DNA of 64,000 nt, taken from contig NC_008268.1 of the NCBI RefSeq assembly GCF_000014565.1, positions 5,088,501-5,152,500 of the forward strand, given 5' to 3'. Of this stretch, positions 1 through 8,008 are shown in pieces. A program made the position numbers and the translations under genes. The stretch comes from Rhodococcus jostii RHA1 (GTDB lineage Bacteria; Actinomycetota; Actinomycetes; Mycobacteriales; Mycobacteriaceae). Each line of letters opens with the position of its first letter. Within the stretch, counting starts at the first letter, position 1. Under the pieces are notes generated by a model that was not told where the DNA came from, did not search any database, and saw only the letters and a program-made list of their open reading frames with translations.

Positions 1-18
1 TGTGAAAAGCATCGGCTG

Positions 19-60
19 GCGAGGCGGAAATCGGAGGGTCCGGGGGGCTTTCCGCCTCGC
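19..60. terminator. Hairpin downstream of the small secreted protein gene
   Basis: Positions 19-30 and 49-60 are perfect 12-nt inverted repeats (GCGAGGCGGAAA and its complement) around an 18-nt G-rich loop. The hairpin starts 6 nt beyond the stop of the leftward gene at 66-245, so it is probably that gene's terminator, and it may also stop transcription entering from the left. Confidence 0.55.
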
Positions 61-65
61 ATGGC

Positions 66-245
66 TCAGATGCAGAAGCTGATGCTTGCCGACCCCAGTG
101 GCAGGTTGAGGCAGACGGCGATCGAACCGACTGCCGGGGTCGGTGAGGGCGCAGCCGGTGCGGCGACAGCTGCGGGGGCGGCGAGGGCGCCGAGTGACAG
201 GGTCATTGCAATCGCGGCGAGTGTGGTGGCAATTCTGCTAGACAT
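66..245 (-). CDS. Small secreted protein of 59 residues, unknown function
   Basis: The minus strand has an ATG at 245 and a TGA at 68-66, giving 59 residues. The N-terminus (MSSRIATTLA then a hydrophobic run ending LAAPAAVAAP) is a convincing Sec signal peptide with an AxA-type cleavage site near residue 28. The mature part is only about 30 residues, begins with a Pro/Ala/Ser stretch, and ends in a hydrophobic segment with two cysteines (AVCLNLPLGSASISFCI), which could form a disulfide. A perfect CRP-type dyad lies 62 nt upstream and a strong hairpin follows the stop. I do not recognise a named family. The opposite-strand frame over the same bases has no ribosome site or signal and is taken as a shadow. 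Confidence 0.65.
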   Translation of the reverse strand: MSSRIATTLAAIAMTLSLGALAAPAAVAAPAAPSPTPAVGSIAVCLNLPLGSASISFCI

Positions 246-306
246 GTGAAGGTCCTTGGCTGAGTTACTACGAGCCGGAGGTGACTCCTCTACAATCGTC
301 CACCGA

Positions 307-322
307 TGTGATCCAGGTCACA
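307..322. promoter_or_regulatory. CRP/GlxR-type site
   Basis: TGTGATCCAGGTCACA is a perfect TGTGA-N6-TCACA dyad, the consensus of the CRP family (GlxR in corynebacteria and rhodococci). It lies upstream of the leftward small secreted protein gene (start at 245). It is also downstream of the lipoprotein stop at 408, so the small gene is the likely target. Confidence 0.55.
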
Positions 323-407
323 ACCTCTGACGGGGCTTTTCTCGACCCTCTCCGGTGGTCCCGTCCGCGTCATGTCAATGCCGTTGTGCCACAGCGGTAG
401 TCGGATG

Positions 408-959
408 TCAGTAGTAGGAGTCGAGCATCTCCTGCGGCAGCGGCTGCTCCATCACGACCCGGGACCCGTCCCAGGAGTAGGTGATCACCGCGGGTCCGCC
501 CGACGGGCAGCAGTTGGCGTCCTGCTCGCCGAGCCACCTGTACTGCACCGATACGGAGTCGCCGGTGGACTCGACCACCCGCGTGTAGGCATACGATTCG
601 GCTGTCGCGGTGCCGAGATACGCGCCGTCGTGGAAGAAGAGCACCTGGGTCGGCGAACTCACCGTCCCCATGGGCGTCTCCGCCGTGGCCCACAGCAGCG
701 CGGGGCAGTCCCCGCCGGCGGCATCGGACGCGGTTCCCGGTACCCACGGATCGCCACCCGGTGCGTTGCCGAGCGACGCGAACGCGTCGGTGACCAGTGC
801 CGAATCGAGGTCGAGGCACCGTCCGCTGCGTACTTCTGCGGCAGAAGCGGCCTGTGGGACCGGGGAGGCAGCGGATTCTGCCGCGTCGTCGCTTCCGGTG
901 CACCCGGTGAGCGCGGTCGCAGCCACGACGGTCAGAAATGCTGCCGCGCGAGTCTTCAT
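408..959 (-). CDS. LppP/LprE family lipoprotein
   Basis: This 183-residue protein starts at ATG 959, preceded by AGGGAG; an ATG 15 nt upstream lacks this spacing. Residues 1-20 form a lipoprotein signal peptide with lipobox LTGC, so Cys20 is the predicted acylation site and the protein should be anchored on the outer face of the membrane. A Ser/Ala-rich linker leads into the LppP/LprE domain, with GRCLDLDSALV at the start, the GDCPALLW segment, the paired cysteines in ANCCPSGGP, and YSWDGSRVV near the C-terminus. The family is known from mycobacteria and its biochemical role is not established. It stands alone between the small secreted gene and the two-component system. Confidence 0.75.
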   Translation of the reverse strand: MKTRAAAFLTVVAATALTGCTGSDDAAESAASPVPQAASAAEVRSGRCLDLDSALVTDAFASLGNAPGGDPWVPGTASDAAGGDCPALLWATAETPMGTVSSPTQVLFFHDGAYLGTATAESYAYTRVVESTGDSVSVQYRWLGEQDANCCPSGGPAVITYSWDGSRVVMEQPLPQEMLDSYY

Positions 960-1041
960 GTGTTCTCCCTGCATCGTCCCCGACAGGAATTACTTCGCCT
1001 CCCTCACTGTCTCGCGCGGCGTGGCCGGTTCGTTACGGGGG

Positions 1042-1731
1042 TCAGCGCAGCGCGTAGCGAATCTGTGGGCGCCCCGCCCGACCGTACTCGGTGTGCCGGG
1101 TGAGCACGCCGTCGTCGGCCAGACGTTCGAGATACCGCCAGGCCGTGACCCGGGAGACCCCGATACTGGCCGCCACCTCGGCCGCCGTCAGCGGTCCCGC
1201 AGCGTCGCGGACGCAGGCGGAGATGTGGTCGAGTGTCTGTGGTGCAACGCCTTTCGGGGACGCCGCGCGCTCGTCGGAGGTGCGCAGCGCCGACATCGCC
1301 CGATCGATGTCGTGCTGACTCAGCGCGTTGCTTCCGGCGGGCAGGGCGTCGCGGAATTCCCGGTACCGCTCGAGTTTGTCGCGGAACGCCGCGAACGTGA
1401 ACGGTTTCAGGAGATACAACGCAATTCCGCGCGCCACGGCGGTGCGGACCATCTCGAGGTCGCGGGCCGAGGTCACTGCGATCACGTCGGGACTCGGTCG
1501 CACGCCGCTCAGTGCCGCCGCCACGTCGAGTCCGCTGGCATCCGGCAGGCCGATGTCGAGCAGGACGAGGTCGATGGGGTCGTCGCTGCCGTTCGCGGCG
1601 GCGACCGCGCGCATCGCGCTGTTACCGTCGTGCACTACGGTGTGGACCGAAAAACCCTGAATGCGTTCCACATACGCCCGATGCGCCTCGGCGATGAGTG
1701 GTTCGTCCTCGACGATCATCACACGGATCAC
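1042..1731 (-). CDS. CitB/DctR-type response regulator
   Basis: The 229-residue response regulator of a citrate/C4-dicarboxylate-type two-component system. The start is GTG 1731, whose GTGA overlaps the TGA stop of the kinase gene, so the two are translationally coupled. The receiver domain has acidic residues Glu8, Asp9 and Glu10, phospho-acceptor Asp59 (in LLDIGLPD) and Lys109 (in LLKPF). A linker leads to a C-terminal helix-turn-helix (TAAEVAASIGVSRVTAWRYLERL) of the kind found in CitB, DcuR and DctR. The divergent neighbour is dctA, so the regulator most likely activates dicarboxylate uptake in response to the external substrate. The opposite reading frames are shadows. Confidence 0.9.
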   Translation of the reverse strand: MIRVMIVEDEPLIAEAHRAYVERIQGFSVHTVVHDGNSAMRAVAAANGSDDPIDLVLLDIGLPDASGLDVAAALSGVRPSPDVIAVTSARDLEMVRTAVARGIALYLLKPFTFAAFRDKLERYREFRDALPAGSNALSQHDIDRAMSALRTSDERAASPKGVAPQTLDHISACVRDAAGPLTAAEVAASIGVSRVTAWRYLERLADDGVLTRHTEYGRAGRPQIRYALR

Positions 1732-3293
1732 GAGGCGGCCCCGTCGATCGGGATCTCGACGACGATCATCGATCCGAGCGACGGCTCCGTGTGGATCGTC
1801 CCGCCGTGCCGCGCCACCACCTGCGCCACCAGCGCCAGCCCGAGCCCGCGCTGACCCGACTTGGTGGAGTAGCCGCGCGTGACCGCCTTGTCGAGTTCGT
1901 CGGCGGGAATACCGGGGCCGCTGTCGGCCACCCGTACCACCATCATCGAATCCTCCTGACGGACGGTCACTTCCACCCACGCATCCTCTCCGGGGGACTC
2001 CGTCGCACCGCGGGCGGCGTCGATCGCATTGTCCACGAGATTACCCACCAGCGTGACGAGTTCACGCGCACTGAGCGACGCAACGGGTCCGAGGGCGGTG
2101 TCTTCGGTGACGGTCAGGTCGACTCCCCGTTCGGCGGCCACACCCACCTTGCCGAGCAGCAGTGCGGCCAGAGCGGGTTCGTGCACCGCCGTCATCAGGC
2201 GGTCGATCAGTTCCTGCGACAACCGCAGATCCTCGGTGGCGAACGCGATCGCGTCGTCGTAGCGGCCCAGTTCGACCATCGTGATGATCGTGTGCAGACG
2301 GTTCGCCGATTCGTGGGCCTGCGACCGCAGCGATTCCGCGAATCCGCGCACGGAGTCGAGTTCACCCATGATGCTTTGCAATTCGGTGCGATCGCGCAGT
2401 GTCAGCACCGTCCCCAGACGCTGCCCCTCCCACGTCACGGGCTCCCGGCTGACGAGCAGCACGCGGTCGGGGGTCACGTGCACCTCGTCCCGGGAATCGT
2501 CGCCCTGCGACTGCCGCAACGACTCCGGCAGCGCAGCCACCGGGACCGGGCCTTCCGGGAGATCGAGGAGGCGGCGCGCTTCGTCGTTCACCACTTCGGC
2601 CTTCGCGGAGTCGCCGCTGTCGCGGCCGAGCACCAGCAGGCCCTCGCCGATCGAGTGCAGGACGGCGTCGTGATGTTCGTACATCTGCCGCAGCTCGTCC
2701 GGCGCCATCCCCAGTGTCTGACGGCGCAGGCGCCGGCTCAGCAGGAACGAGCCGGCCGCCGACACCGCCAGACCGATCGCGGCGACCGCGAAGATGGTCG
2801 GCAGGCTCGCGGCGAACTGGTCGCCGATCTTCTCGCGTGTGACGCCGACGGACACGAGACCCGCGATCCGGTCGCCGTCGTACACCGGGGCCACGGCCCG
2901 GATCGACGGTCCCAGCGAGCCGGCATACGTCTCCGTGAACGTCTCCCCGCGGAGCGCGCGCTCGATGTTGCCGGAGAACACGCCGCCGATCAGCTCTGGA
3001 TTGGTGTGGGTGAAGCGGATGCCGGCGGGCGTCATCACGACGATGAAATCGGTGCCGGTCGCGGCACGGATCCGCTCGGTCTGGGGCTGGAGAACCGCCG
3101 TCGGGTCGGGGGACCGCAATGCCTCGACGGTGCCGTCCGACAGCGCGAGCGTGGTCGCGACGGCCGTGACGGCACGTCGGGTGGTCTCGTCGCTGTCGCG
3201 ACGCTGATCGACGATGGCCAGCGCGGTCCCGGCGCCGATGACCAGCACCAACACGACGAGCTGCAGGAGGAAGAGCTGCCTCGCGACGCTCAT
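1728..3293 (-). CDS. CitA/DcuS-type sensor histidine kinase
   Basis: A membrane sensor kinase of about 521 residues. An N-terminal membrane helix (LFLLQLVVLVLVIGAGTALAI) is followed by an extracytoplasmic PAS-like sensor domain (DFIVVMTPAGIRFTHTNPELIGGVFSG), a second helix near residues 180-200, a cytoplasmic PAS domain (HDAVLHSIGEGLLVLG), the CitA-type phospho-acceptor region (QAHESANRLHTI, His in AHES) and a HATPase domain with NLVDNAIDAA, DSGPGIP and GLGLALV. The start is uncertain: ATG 3293 has a weak ribosome site, whereas TTG 3320 has AGGAG seven bases upstream. The ligand is inferred to be a C4-dicarboxylate or citrate from the family and from the divergent dctA. The stop overlaps the regulator start by four bases. 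Confidence 0.88.
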   Translation of the reverse strand: MSVARQLFLLQLVVLVLVIGAGTALAIVDQRRDSDETTRRAVTAVATTLALSDGTVEALRSPDPTAVLQPQTERIRAATGTDFIVVMTPAGIRFTHTNPELIGGVFSGNIERALRGETFTETYAGSLGPSIRAVAPVYDGDRIAGLVSVGVTREKIGDQFAASLPTIFAVAAIGLAVSAAGSFLLSRRLRRQTLGMAPDELRQMYEHHDAVLHSIGEGLLVLGRDSGDSAKAEVVNDEARRLLDLPEGPVPVAALPESLRQSQGDDSRDEVHVTPDRVLLVSREPVTWEGQRLGTVLTLRDRTELQSIMGELDSVRGFAESLRSQAHESANRLHTIITMVELGRYDDAIAFATEDLRLSQELIDRLMTAVHEPALAALLLGKVGVAAERGVDLTVTEDTALGPVASLSARELVTLVGNLVDNAIDAARGATESPGEDAWVEVTVRQEDSMMVVRVADSGPGIPADELDKAVTRGYSTKSGQRGLGLALVAQVVARHGGTIHTEPSLGSMIVVEIPIDGAAS

Positions 3294-3361
3294 GGGACGT
3301 CTCGGCGGATGGTGAGGCAATGCATTTCTCCTGAACGTAATGAACACAAACTTCTCCAGCC

Positions 3362-3405
3362 AAGCGATCGCTTAGAAGATTCTTCCAAGACGTGATCGCG
3401 GTCAC
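3362..3405. promoter_or_regulatory. Palindromes in the kinase-dctA divergent promoter
   Basis: Three dyads are packed into the shared control region: the perfect 12-mer AAGCGATCGCTT at 3362-3373, GAAGATTCTTC at 3376-3386, and GTGATCGCGGTCAC at 3392-3405. The last matches the GTGA-N6-TCAC core of CRP/GlxR sites. The first two are candidate binding sites for the adjacent response regulator, which is inference from position. Confidence 0.4.
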
Positions 3406-3453
3406 TAACCGGCCTCACCGATCAGCTTGCCACTCGAATTGGAGGACAATCCC

Positions 3454-4839
3454 ATGAGTACTGCGACAGGGAAGACCAAGAAGCGCGACCGGACACACTG
3501 GTTGTACATGGGGGTCATCGTCGCCGTCGTCGCGGGCGTCCTCGTCGGATGGCTGGCTCCGGGAGTCGGCAAGTCGCTCGGCGTGCTCGGCACGATGTTC
3601 GTCGACCTCATCAAGATGATGATCAGCCCCGTCATCTTCTGCACGATCGTGCTCGGCATCGGATCGGTGAAGGCCGCAGCCAAGGTCGGCAAGGTCGGCG
3701 GACTCGCCCTCACCTACTTCATCGGGATGTCCACGGTCGCGCTCGGCATCGGCCTGGTGGTCGGCAACCTGCTCAACCCGGGCTCCGGCCTGAACATCAG
3801 CGCCGACACCGCGGGCACCGGAGCGGCGCTCGCCGAGAAGGCCCACGGCGCCGGCGGCACCATGGACTTCCTCCAGTCGATCATCCCCACGTCGCTGATG
3901 TCGGCACTGACCGAGGGAAGCGTGCTGCAGACCCTGTTCGTCGCGCTGCTCGTCGGCTTCGGACTGCAGGCCCTCGGCAAGCAGGGTGAGCCGATCCTGC
4001 GCGGTGTCGCCTCCGTGCAGAAGCTCGTCTTCAAGATCCTGTCGATGATCCTGTGGCTCGCACCGATCGGTGCCTTCGGTGCCATCGCGAACGTCGTCGG
4101 CCAGACCGGTCTCAGCGCCGTCGTCCAGCTCGCCACGCTCATGCTCGGCTTCTACCTCACCTGCCTGATCTTCGTGTTCGGTGTCCTCGGATCCGTGCTC
4201 CGCGTCGTCGCAGGCGTCTCGATCTTCAAGCTGGTCAAGTACCTGGCCCGCGAGTACCTGCTGATCTTCGCCACGTCCTCGTCCGAGTCGGCCCTGCCCC
4301 GTCTGATCGCGAAGATGGAACACGTCGGCGTCGAGCGCACCACCGTCGGTGTCGTCGTCCCCACCGGCTACTCGTTCAACCTCGACGGCACGGCCATCTA
4401 CCTGACCATGGCGTCGATCTTCATCGCCGATGCGATGGGCCAGCCGCTGTCCTTCCCCGAGCAGCTGTCGCTGCTGGTGTTCATGATCATCGCGTCCAAG
4501 GGTGCTGCCGGAGTCAGCGGCGCCGGGCTCGCCACCCTCGCGGGCGGCCTGCAGAGCCACCGTCCCGAACTGCTCGACGGCGTCGGCCTCATCGTCGGTA
4601 TCGACCGGTTCATGTCCGAGGCCCGCGCGGTCACGAACTTCTCCGGCAACGCCGTCGCCACCCTGCTCGTCGGTTCCTGGACCAACACGATCGACAACGA
4701 GCGCGTCCGCACCGTCCTCGACGGCAAGCTCCCGTTCGACGAGTCGACGATGGTCGACGACGGCCACGGCGAGGTCGTCGAAGAGCAGGCCACCGAGACC
4801 CCTGCCGCCGACGAGCCGCGGGTCCTCGTGAAGAGCTGA
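3454..4839 (+). CDS. dctA: C4-dicarboxylate:cation symporter DctA
   Basis: A 461-residue secondary transporter of the DAACS family that brings succinate, fumarate and malate into the cell with Na+ or H+. The start is ATG 3454, preceded by GGAGGA; an upstream in-frame TTG is not used here. Family marks are the serine-rich reentrant loop TSSSESALPRLIAKME and the substrate/cation segment PTGYSFNLDGTAIYLTMAS, with about eight hydrophobic segments. The C-terminal tail is acidic. It is transcribed divergently from a CitA/CitB-type two-component system, which probably controls it, and a CRP-type dyad lies about 50 nt upstream of the start. A strong hairpin follows the stop. Confidence 0.92.
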   Translation: MSTATGKTKKRDRTHWLYMGVIVAVVAGVLVGWLAPGVGKSLGVLGTMFVDLIKMMISPVIFCTIVLGIGSVKAAAKVGKVGGLALTYFIGMSTVALGIGLVVGNLLNPGSGLNISADTAGTGAALAEKAHGAGGTMDFLQSIIPTSLMSALTEGSVLQTLFVALLVGFGLQALGKQGEPILRGVASVQKLVFKILSMILWLAPIGAFGAIANVVGQTGLSAVVQLATLMLGFYLTCLIFVFGVLGSVLRVVAGVSIFKLVKYLAREYLLIFATSSSESALPRLIAKMEHVGVERTTVGVVVPTGYSFNLDGTAIYLTMASIFIADAMGQPLSFPEQLSLLVFMIIASKGAAGVSGAGLATLAGGLQSHRPELLDGVGLIVGIDRFMSEARAVTNFSGNAVATLLVGSWTNTIDNERVRTVLDGKLPFDESTMVDDGHGEVVEEQATETPAADEPRVLVKS

Positions 4840-4854
4840 CACCCACTCCGAAGT

Positions 4855-4902
4855 AAACCTCTGTGCGCCCGGGCGATTCGAAGCCTGGGCGCACAGAGGT
4901 TT
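4855..4902 (+). terminator. Terminator of dctA
   Basis: Perfect 16-bp inverted repeat (4855-4870 with 4887-4902) with a 16-nt loop; the right arm ends in TTT. It begins 16 nt after the dctA stop and ends 20 nt before the next start. Confidence 0.75.
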
Positions 4903-4921
4903 GTTGGCTACGTTGGTGCGC

Positions 4922-5416
4922 ATGACGACACCTGTTCAGAACATCGGCATCAACACACTCGGCGGCACCCCGACCTCACTCGGCGAATACGACGGTCGCG
5001 CCGTCCTCGTGGTGAACGTCGCCTCGAAGTGTGGACTGACCCCGCAGTACAAGGGCCTCGAGAAGCTCGCCACCGATTACGCCGACCGCGGACTGACCGT
5101 GATAGGCGTCCCGTGCAACCAGTTCATGGGTCAAGAGCCCGGCACCGCCGAAGAGATCGAGACCTTCTGCTCCACCACCTACGGCGTCACGTTCCCCCTG
5201 CTGGAGAAGATCGAGGTGAACGGCGAGAACCGGCACCCGCTCTACGAGGAACTGACCAAGGCCACCGACGCCGAGGGCGCCGCGGGCGACATCCAGTGGA
5301 ACTTCGAGAAGTTCCTCGTCGCACCCGACGGCACCGTGGTGAAGCGGTTCCGTCCCCGCACCGAGCCCGACGCCCCCGAGGTCGTCGAGGCCATCGAGGC
5401 GGTCCTGCCCAAGTAG
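4922..5416 (+). CDS. Glutathione peroxidase family thiol peroxidase
   Basis: A 164-residue member of the glutathione peroxidase family (BtuE/BsaA type), reducing hydroperoxides. The peroxidatic residue is cysteine, not selenocysteine (NVASKCGLTPQY). The family Gln is in PCNQFMGQEPG and the Trp is in IQWNFEKFLV. Actinobacteria lack ordinary glutathione metabolism, so reduction by thioredoxin or a mycothiol system is more likely; that is inference. ATG 4922 is chosen because the upstream in-frame TTG falls inside the dctA terminator. The gene is monocistronic, with strong hairpins on both sides. Confidence 0.9.
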   Translation: MTTPVQNIGINTLGGTPTSLGEYDGRAVLVVNVASKCGLTPQYKGLEKLATDYADRGLTVIGVPCNQFMGQEPGTAEEIETFCSTTYGVTFPLLEKIEVNGENRHPLYEELTKATDAEGAAGDIQWNFEKFLVAPDGTVVKRFRPRTEPDAPEVVEAIEAVLPK

Positions 5417-5428
5417 TAGGCGCTCCGC

Positions 5429-5476
5429 GCTCGTGCGCCTTTTCGGTAGCTCCCACTACCGGAAAGGCGCACGAGC
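5429..5476. terminator. Terminator after the peroxidase gene
   Basis: Arms of 21 nt (5429-5449 and 5456-5476) pair with one G-T wobble around the loop CTCCCA. It starts 12 nt after the peroxidase stop. The right arm is followed by TTTG. Confidence 0.75.
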
Positions 5477-5515
5477 TTTGCTCGCTGTTCACGTTCACCT
5501 GTCACGCTGAGGACC

Positions 5516-6220
5516 ATGACCGGACAACTGATCGTGTCGGTGTCAGGAATCAAGGACGAGACGCGCGACTTCGCGGCCGCGTTCGCCGAGGAGATGGATG
5601 CGCGCGGCGTGCCGCTGTCGCTGCTCGTCGCCCCGCGCCTGAAAGACAAGTATCGACTGGTCAACGACCCTGCGACGCAGGACTGGGTCCGCGCGCGCCG
5701 ATCCCGCGGCGACGCCGTCGTCCTCCACGGATACGACCAGGCCGCGACCAAACGTCGCCGGGCCGAGTTCGCCTCGCTTCCCGAACACGAGGCGCGGCTG
5801 CGACTGCTCGCGGCGGATCGGGTGATGGAACAGACCGGACTGCGCACCAGACTGTTCGCTCCGCCCCGCTGGCTGGCGTCGCAGGGCGCCGTCACGGCAC
5901 TGCCGTCGGCCGGGTTCCGGCTGCTGGCCGCGATGACCGCCATCCACGACCTCGAACGCGAGACGTCGGTGCGGTCGCGGGTGCTGGGGATCGGCGAGGG
6001 ATTCCGCGCCGAACCGTGGTGGTGCCGGGCCCTCGTCCTCGGCTCCGGACGGACCGCCAGGCGTGGGGGCGTGGTGCGCCTCGCCGTCACCGCGAAGCAG
6101 TTGGGCACGTCGGGACCGCGGCAGGCGATGCTCGACGCCGTCGACCTCGCGCTCTACCATCACGCGCGGCCCCAGGTGTACCGCTGGGAGCCGCGGATCC
6201 CGCAGATCGGTGCCGCCTGA
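5516..6220 (+). CDS. DUF2334 polysaccharide-deacetylase-like protein
   Basis: A 234-residue cytosolic protein, with no signal peptide, matching the DUF2334 branch of the polysaccharide deacetylase superfamily. It opens with the strand LIVSVSGI, then GVPLSLLVAPRL, and has the HGYD motif (VVLHGYDQ) and FAPPRWLAS typical of this group, ending in YHHARPQVYRWEPRIPQI. Metal-binding His/Asp residues of classical deacetylases are partly replaced, so the substrate cannot be named. ATG 5516 is the only in-frame start near the upstream terminator. The gene is followed by a dispersed 44-bp palindrome, then by a convergent hydrolase gene. Confidence 0.72.
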   Translation: MTGQLIVSVSGIKDETRDFAAAFAEEMDARGVPLSLLVAPRLKDKYRLVNDPATQDWVRARRSRGDAVVLHGYDQAATKRRRAEFASLPEHEARLRLLAADRVMEQTGLRTRLFAPPRWLASQGAVTALPSAGFRLLAAMTAIHDLERETSVRSRVLGIGEGFRAEPWWCRALVLGSGRTARRGGVVRLAVTAKQLGTSGPRQAMLDAVDLALYHHARPQVYRWEPRIPQIGAA

Positions 6221-6221
6221 C

Positions 6222-6265
6222 CCGTGAGTACTTCTCAACCGCGGGCGGTTAATAAGTACTCACGG
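6222..6265 (+). repeat. Dispersed 44-bp palindrome, copy A
   Basis: Arms of 19 nt (6222-6240 and 6247-6265) flank the hexamer GCGGGC. The right arm GGTTAATAAGTACTCACGG is identical to those of copies at 34875 and 36037; the left arm has two mismatches to a perfect palindrome. It sits between the convergent 3' ends of two genes and probably acts as a bidirectional terminator. Confidence 0.8.
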
Positions 6266-6270
6266 GGCCG

Positions 6271-6918
6271 TCAAGCCACCTCGACGCTCGACTCGCTCGG
6301 CATCGTGCGGAACTCGGTGCCCGCGGGAGCCATGTCCGAGTAGCGGCCGTAGAAGATGCCGGTGGCCTCGTTCGCGATGATCGCCTGGTGGATGGGCACC
6401 GCGACCCGCGGTGCGACGGCGCGCAGGTAGTCGATGGCCTCGGAGATCTTCAGCCACGGCGCCGCGGCGGGCAGCGCCAGCACGTCGACATTCTGTTCCG
6501 GGACGAACAGCGAGTCGCCCGGGTGCATCAGCCGGGCGGGGTTGTCGCCGTCGCCGAGCAGGAACGCCGTGTTGTCGATCACCGGGATGTCGGGGTGGAT
6601 CACCGCGTGCCTCCCACCGGTGCCGGTGACGTGCACGTCGCCGATGTCGAACTCGTCGCCGGCGTGCACCCCCGTCCACGCGCCGCCGAGTTGGGCCGCG
6701 GTCTGCGGGTCCGAGTACAGCGCCGCGCCGGGGTTCGCCTCGACGAGGGCGGGCAGTCGTTGCTGGTCGACGTGGTCGGGGTGCTGGTGGGTGACCAGGA
6801 TCGCGTCCAGTCCGGTGATGCCCTCGAATCCGTGGGAGAAGTTGCCCGGATCGAAGAGGATGGTGGAACCGTTCAACTCGACGAGGACGCAGCTGTGGCC
6901 GAAGTGAGTCAGTCGCAT
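6271..6918 (-). CDS. MBL-fold metal-dependent hydrolase
   Basis: A 215-residue metallo-beta-lactamase-fold protein. The binuclear zinc motif THQHPDHVD gives His44, His46, Asp48 and His49; further ligands are probably in [12 protein letters not shown] and [18 protein letters not shown] near the N-terminus is typical of the UlaG/RomA-like group of small hydrolases. The protein has no signal peptide. The substrate is unknown. The start at 6918 is divergent from purS, 131 nt away, and the 3' end meets the palindrome at 6222-6265. Confidence 0.82.
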   Translation of the reverse strand: MRLTHFGHSCVLVELNGSTILFDPGNFSHGFEGITGLDAILVTHQHPDHVDQQRLPALVEANPGAALYSDPQTAAQLGGAWTGVHAGDEFDIGDVHVTGTGGRHAVIHPDIPVIDNTAFLLGDGDNPARLMHPGDSLFVPEQNVDVLALPAAAPWLKISEAIDYLRAVAPRVAVPIHQAIIANEATGIFYGRYSDMAPAGTEFRTMPSESSVEVA

Positions 6919-7049
6919 GAAACCGAGTATGCGCCTGCATGCATGGCTCGTCCCGTTCGTCCGATGCGAACCGCAGGCAGGTAGCCCGGTAAACTTCCGG
7001 GTGCCCGGTGTTCCACTCTGGGCTCGCGCACTACTACAAGGAGCAGCAC

Positions 7050-7289
7050 GTGGCCCGTGTCGTCGTCGAAGTCATGCCCAAGGCCGAGATTCTCGACCCC
7101 CAGGGGCAGGCCATTGTCGGAGCGCTGCCGCGGCTCGGCTTCGCTGGAGTTTCCGATGTCCGTCAGGGCAAGCGGTTCGAGCTCGAGGTCGACGGCAGTG
7201 TCGACGACGCTCAGCTCGAGAAGATCGCCGAGGCCCTGCTGGCCAACACGGTGATCGAGGACTGGACTGTGAGGCGCGTCGAAGCATGA
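7050..7289 (+). CDS. purS: Phosphoribosylformylglycinamidine synthase subunit PurS
   Basis: A 79-residue PurS, the small structural subunit that bridges PurQ and PurL in the FGAM synthase complex of step four of purine synthesis. The protein is a single alpha/beta domain ([21 protein letters not shown] ... [12 protein letters not shown]). GTG 7050 is the start because AAGGAG lies six bases upstream and the family begins with this VVVEV strand. A TAAACT -10 element at 6990-6995 matches the -10 elements before purL and purF. The stop overlaps the purQ start by four bases, ensuring coupled synthesis. Confidence 0.93.
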   Translation: MARVVVEVMPKAEILDPQGQAIVGALPRLGFAGVSDVRQGKRFELEVDGSVDDAQLEKIAEALLANTVIEDWTVRRVEA

Positions 7290-7963
7290 GCGCCCGCGTC
7301 GGAGTCATCACTTTCCCCGGCACCCTCGACGACGTCGACGCCGCCCGCGCGGTGACCCTCGCCGGCGGCGAGGCCGTGAGCCTGTGGCACGGCGACGCCG
7401 ACCTCAAGGGTGTCGACGCCGTCATCGTCCCCGGTGGCTTCTCCTACGGCGACTACCTGCGGTGCGGTGCCATCGCACGGTTCGCGCCCGTCATGGGCAA
7501 GGTCGTGCAGGCCGCGCAGGGCGGCATGCCCGTCCTCGGTATCTGCAACGGCTTCCAGGTTCTCTGCGAAGCGGGCCTCCTGCCCGGCGCGCTCACCCGC
7601 AACGAGGGCCTGCACTTCATCTGCCGCGACGAGTGGCTGAAGGTCGAGGCCACGTCGACGGCGTGGACGTCCCGCTACGAGTCGGGTGCCGAGATCCTCG
7701 TCCCGCTCAAGTCCGGCGAGGGCCGCTACCAGGCGTCGGAGAACGTCCTCGACGAACTCGAGGGCGAGGGCCGCGTCGTGTTCCGCTACGTCGGCGACAA
7801 CCCGAACGGTTCGCAGCGCGGCATCGCGGGCATCTCCTCGGCCAACGGCCGCGTCGTGGGCCTCATGCCGCACCCCGAGCACGCCACCGAGGCCCTCACC
7901 GGCCCCAGCGACGACGGGCTCGGCATGTTCTACTCCGTCCTCGACAGCGTCATCTCCGCCTGA
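7286..7963 (+). CDS. purQ: Phosphoribosylformylglycinamidine synthase, glutaminase subunit PurQ
   Basis: A 225-residue class I glutamine amidotransferase that supplies ammonia to PurL for FGAR to FGAM conversion. The nucleophile cysteine is in [11 protein letters not shown], and the His/Glu of the triad are in [10 protein letters not shown]. The oxyanion segment is [19 protein letters not shown] 7286 overlaps the purS TGA (ATGA). Here purS and purQ form a separate two-gene unit about 7 kb upstream of purL, which is the mycobacterial arrangement. A hairpin at 7969-8006 ends the unit. Confidence 0.95.
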   Translation: MSARVGVITFPGTLDDVDAARAVTLAGGEAVSLWHGDADLKGVDAVIVPGGFSYGDYLRCGAIARFAPVMGKVVQAAQGGMPVLGICNGFQVLCEAGLLPGALTRNEGLHFICRDEWLKVEATSTAWTSRYESGAEILVPLKSGEGRYQASENVLDELEGEGRVVFRYVGDNPNGSQRGIAGISSANGRVVGLMPHPEHATEALTGPSDDGLGMFYSVLDSVISA

Positions 7964-7968
7964 GCCGA

Positions 7969-8006
7969 CCGGCACCGTGTGTGGCCGCGGGCCTGCACGG
8001 TGCCGG
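7969..8006. terminator. Bidirectional terminator between purQ and whiB
   Basis: Perfect 11-bp inverted repeat CCGGCACCGTG (7969-7979) with 7996-8006 and a 16-nt GC-rich loop, placed between two convergent genes. Confidence 0.6.
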
Positions 8007-8008
8007 GA

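Noticed and set aside
61..249. Rightward 62-codon frame over the small secreted gene
   Set aside because: It has no ribosome site and no recognisable protein feature, while the minus strand has a signal peptide, upstream regulator site and downstream terminator.
3415..4923. 502-codon frame opposite dctA
   Set aside because: Extremely Asp/Glu/Gln/His-rich, no fold, and it crosses the dctA terminator.
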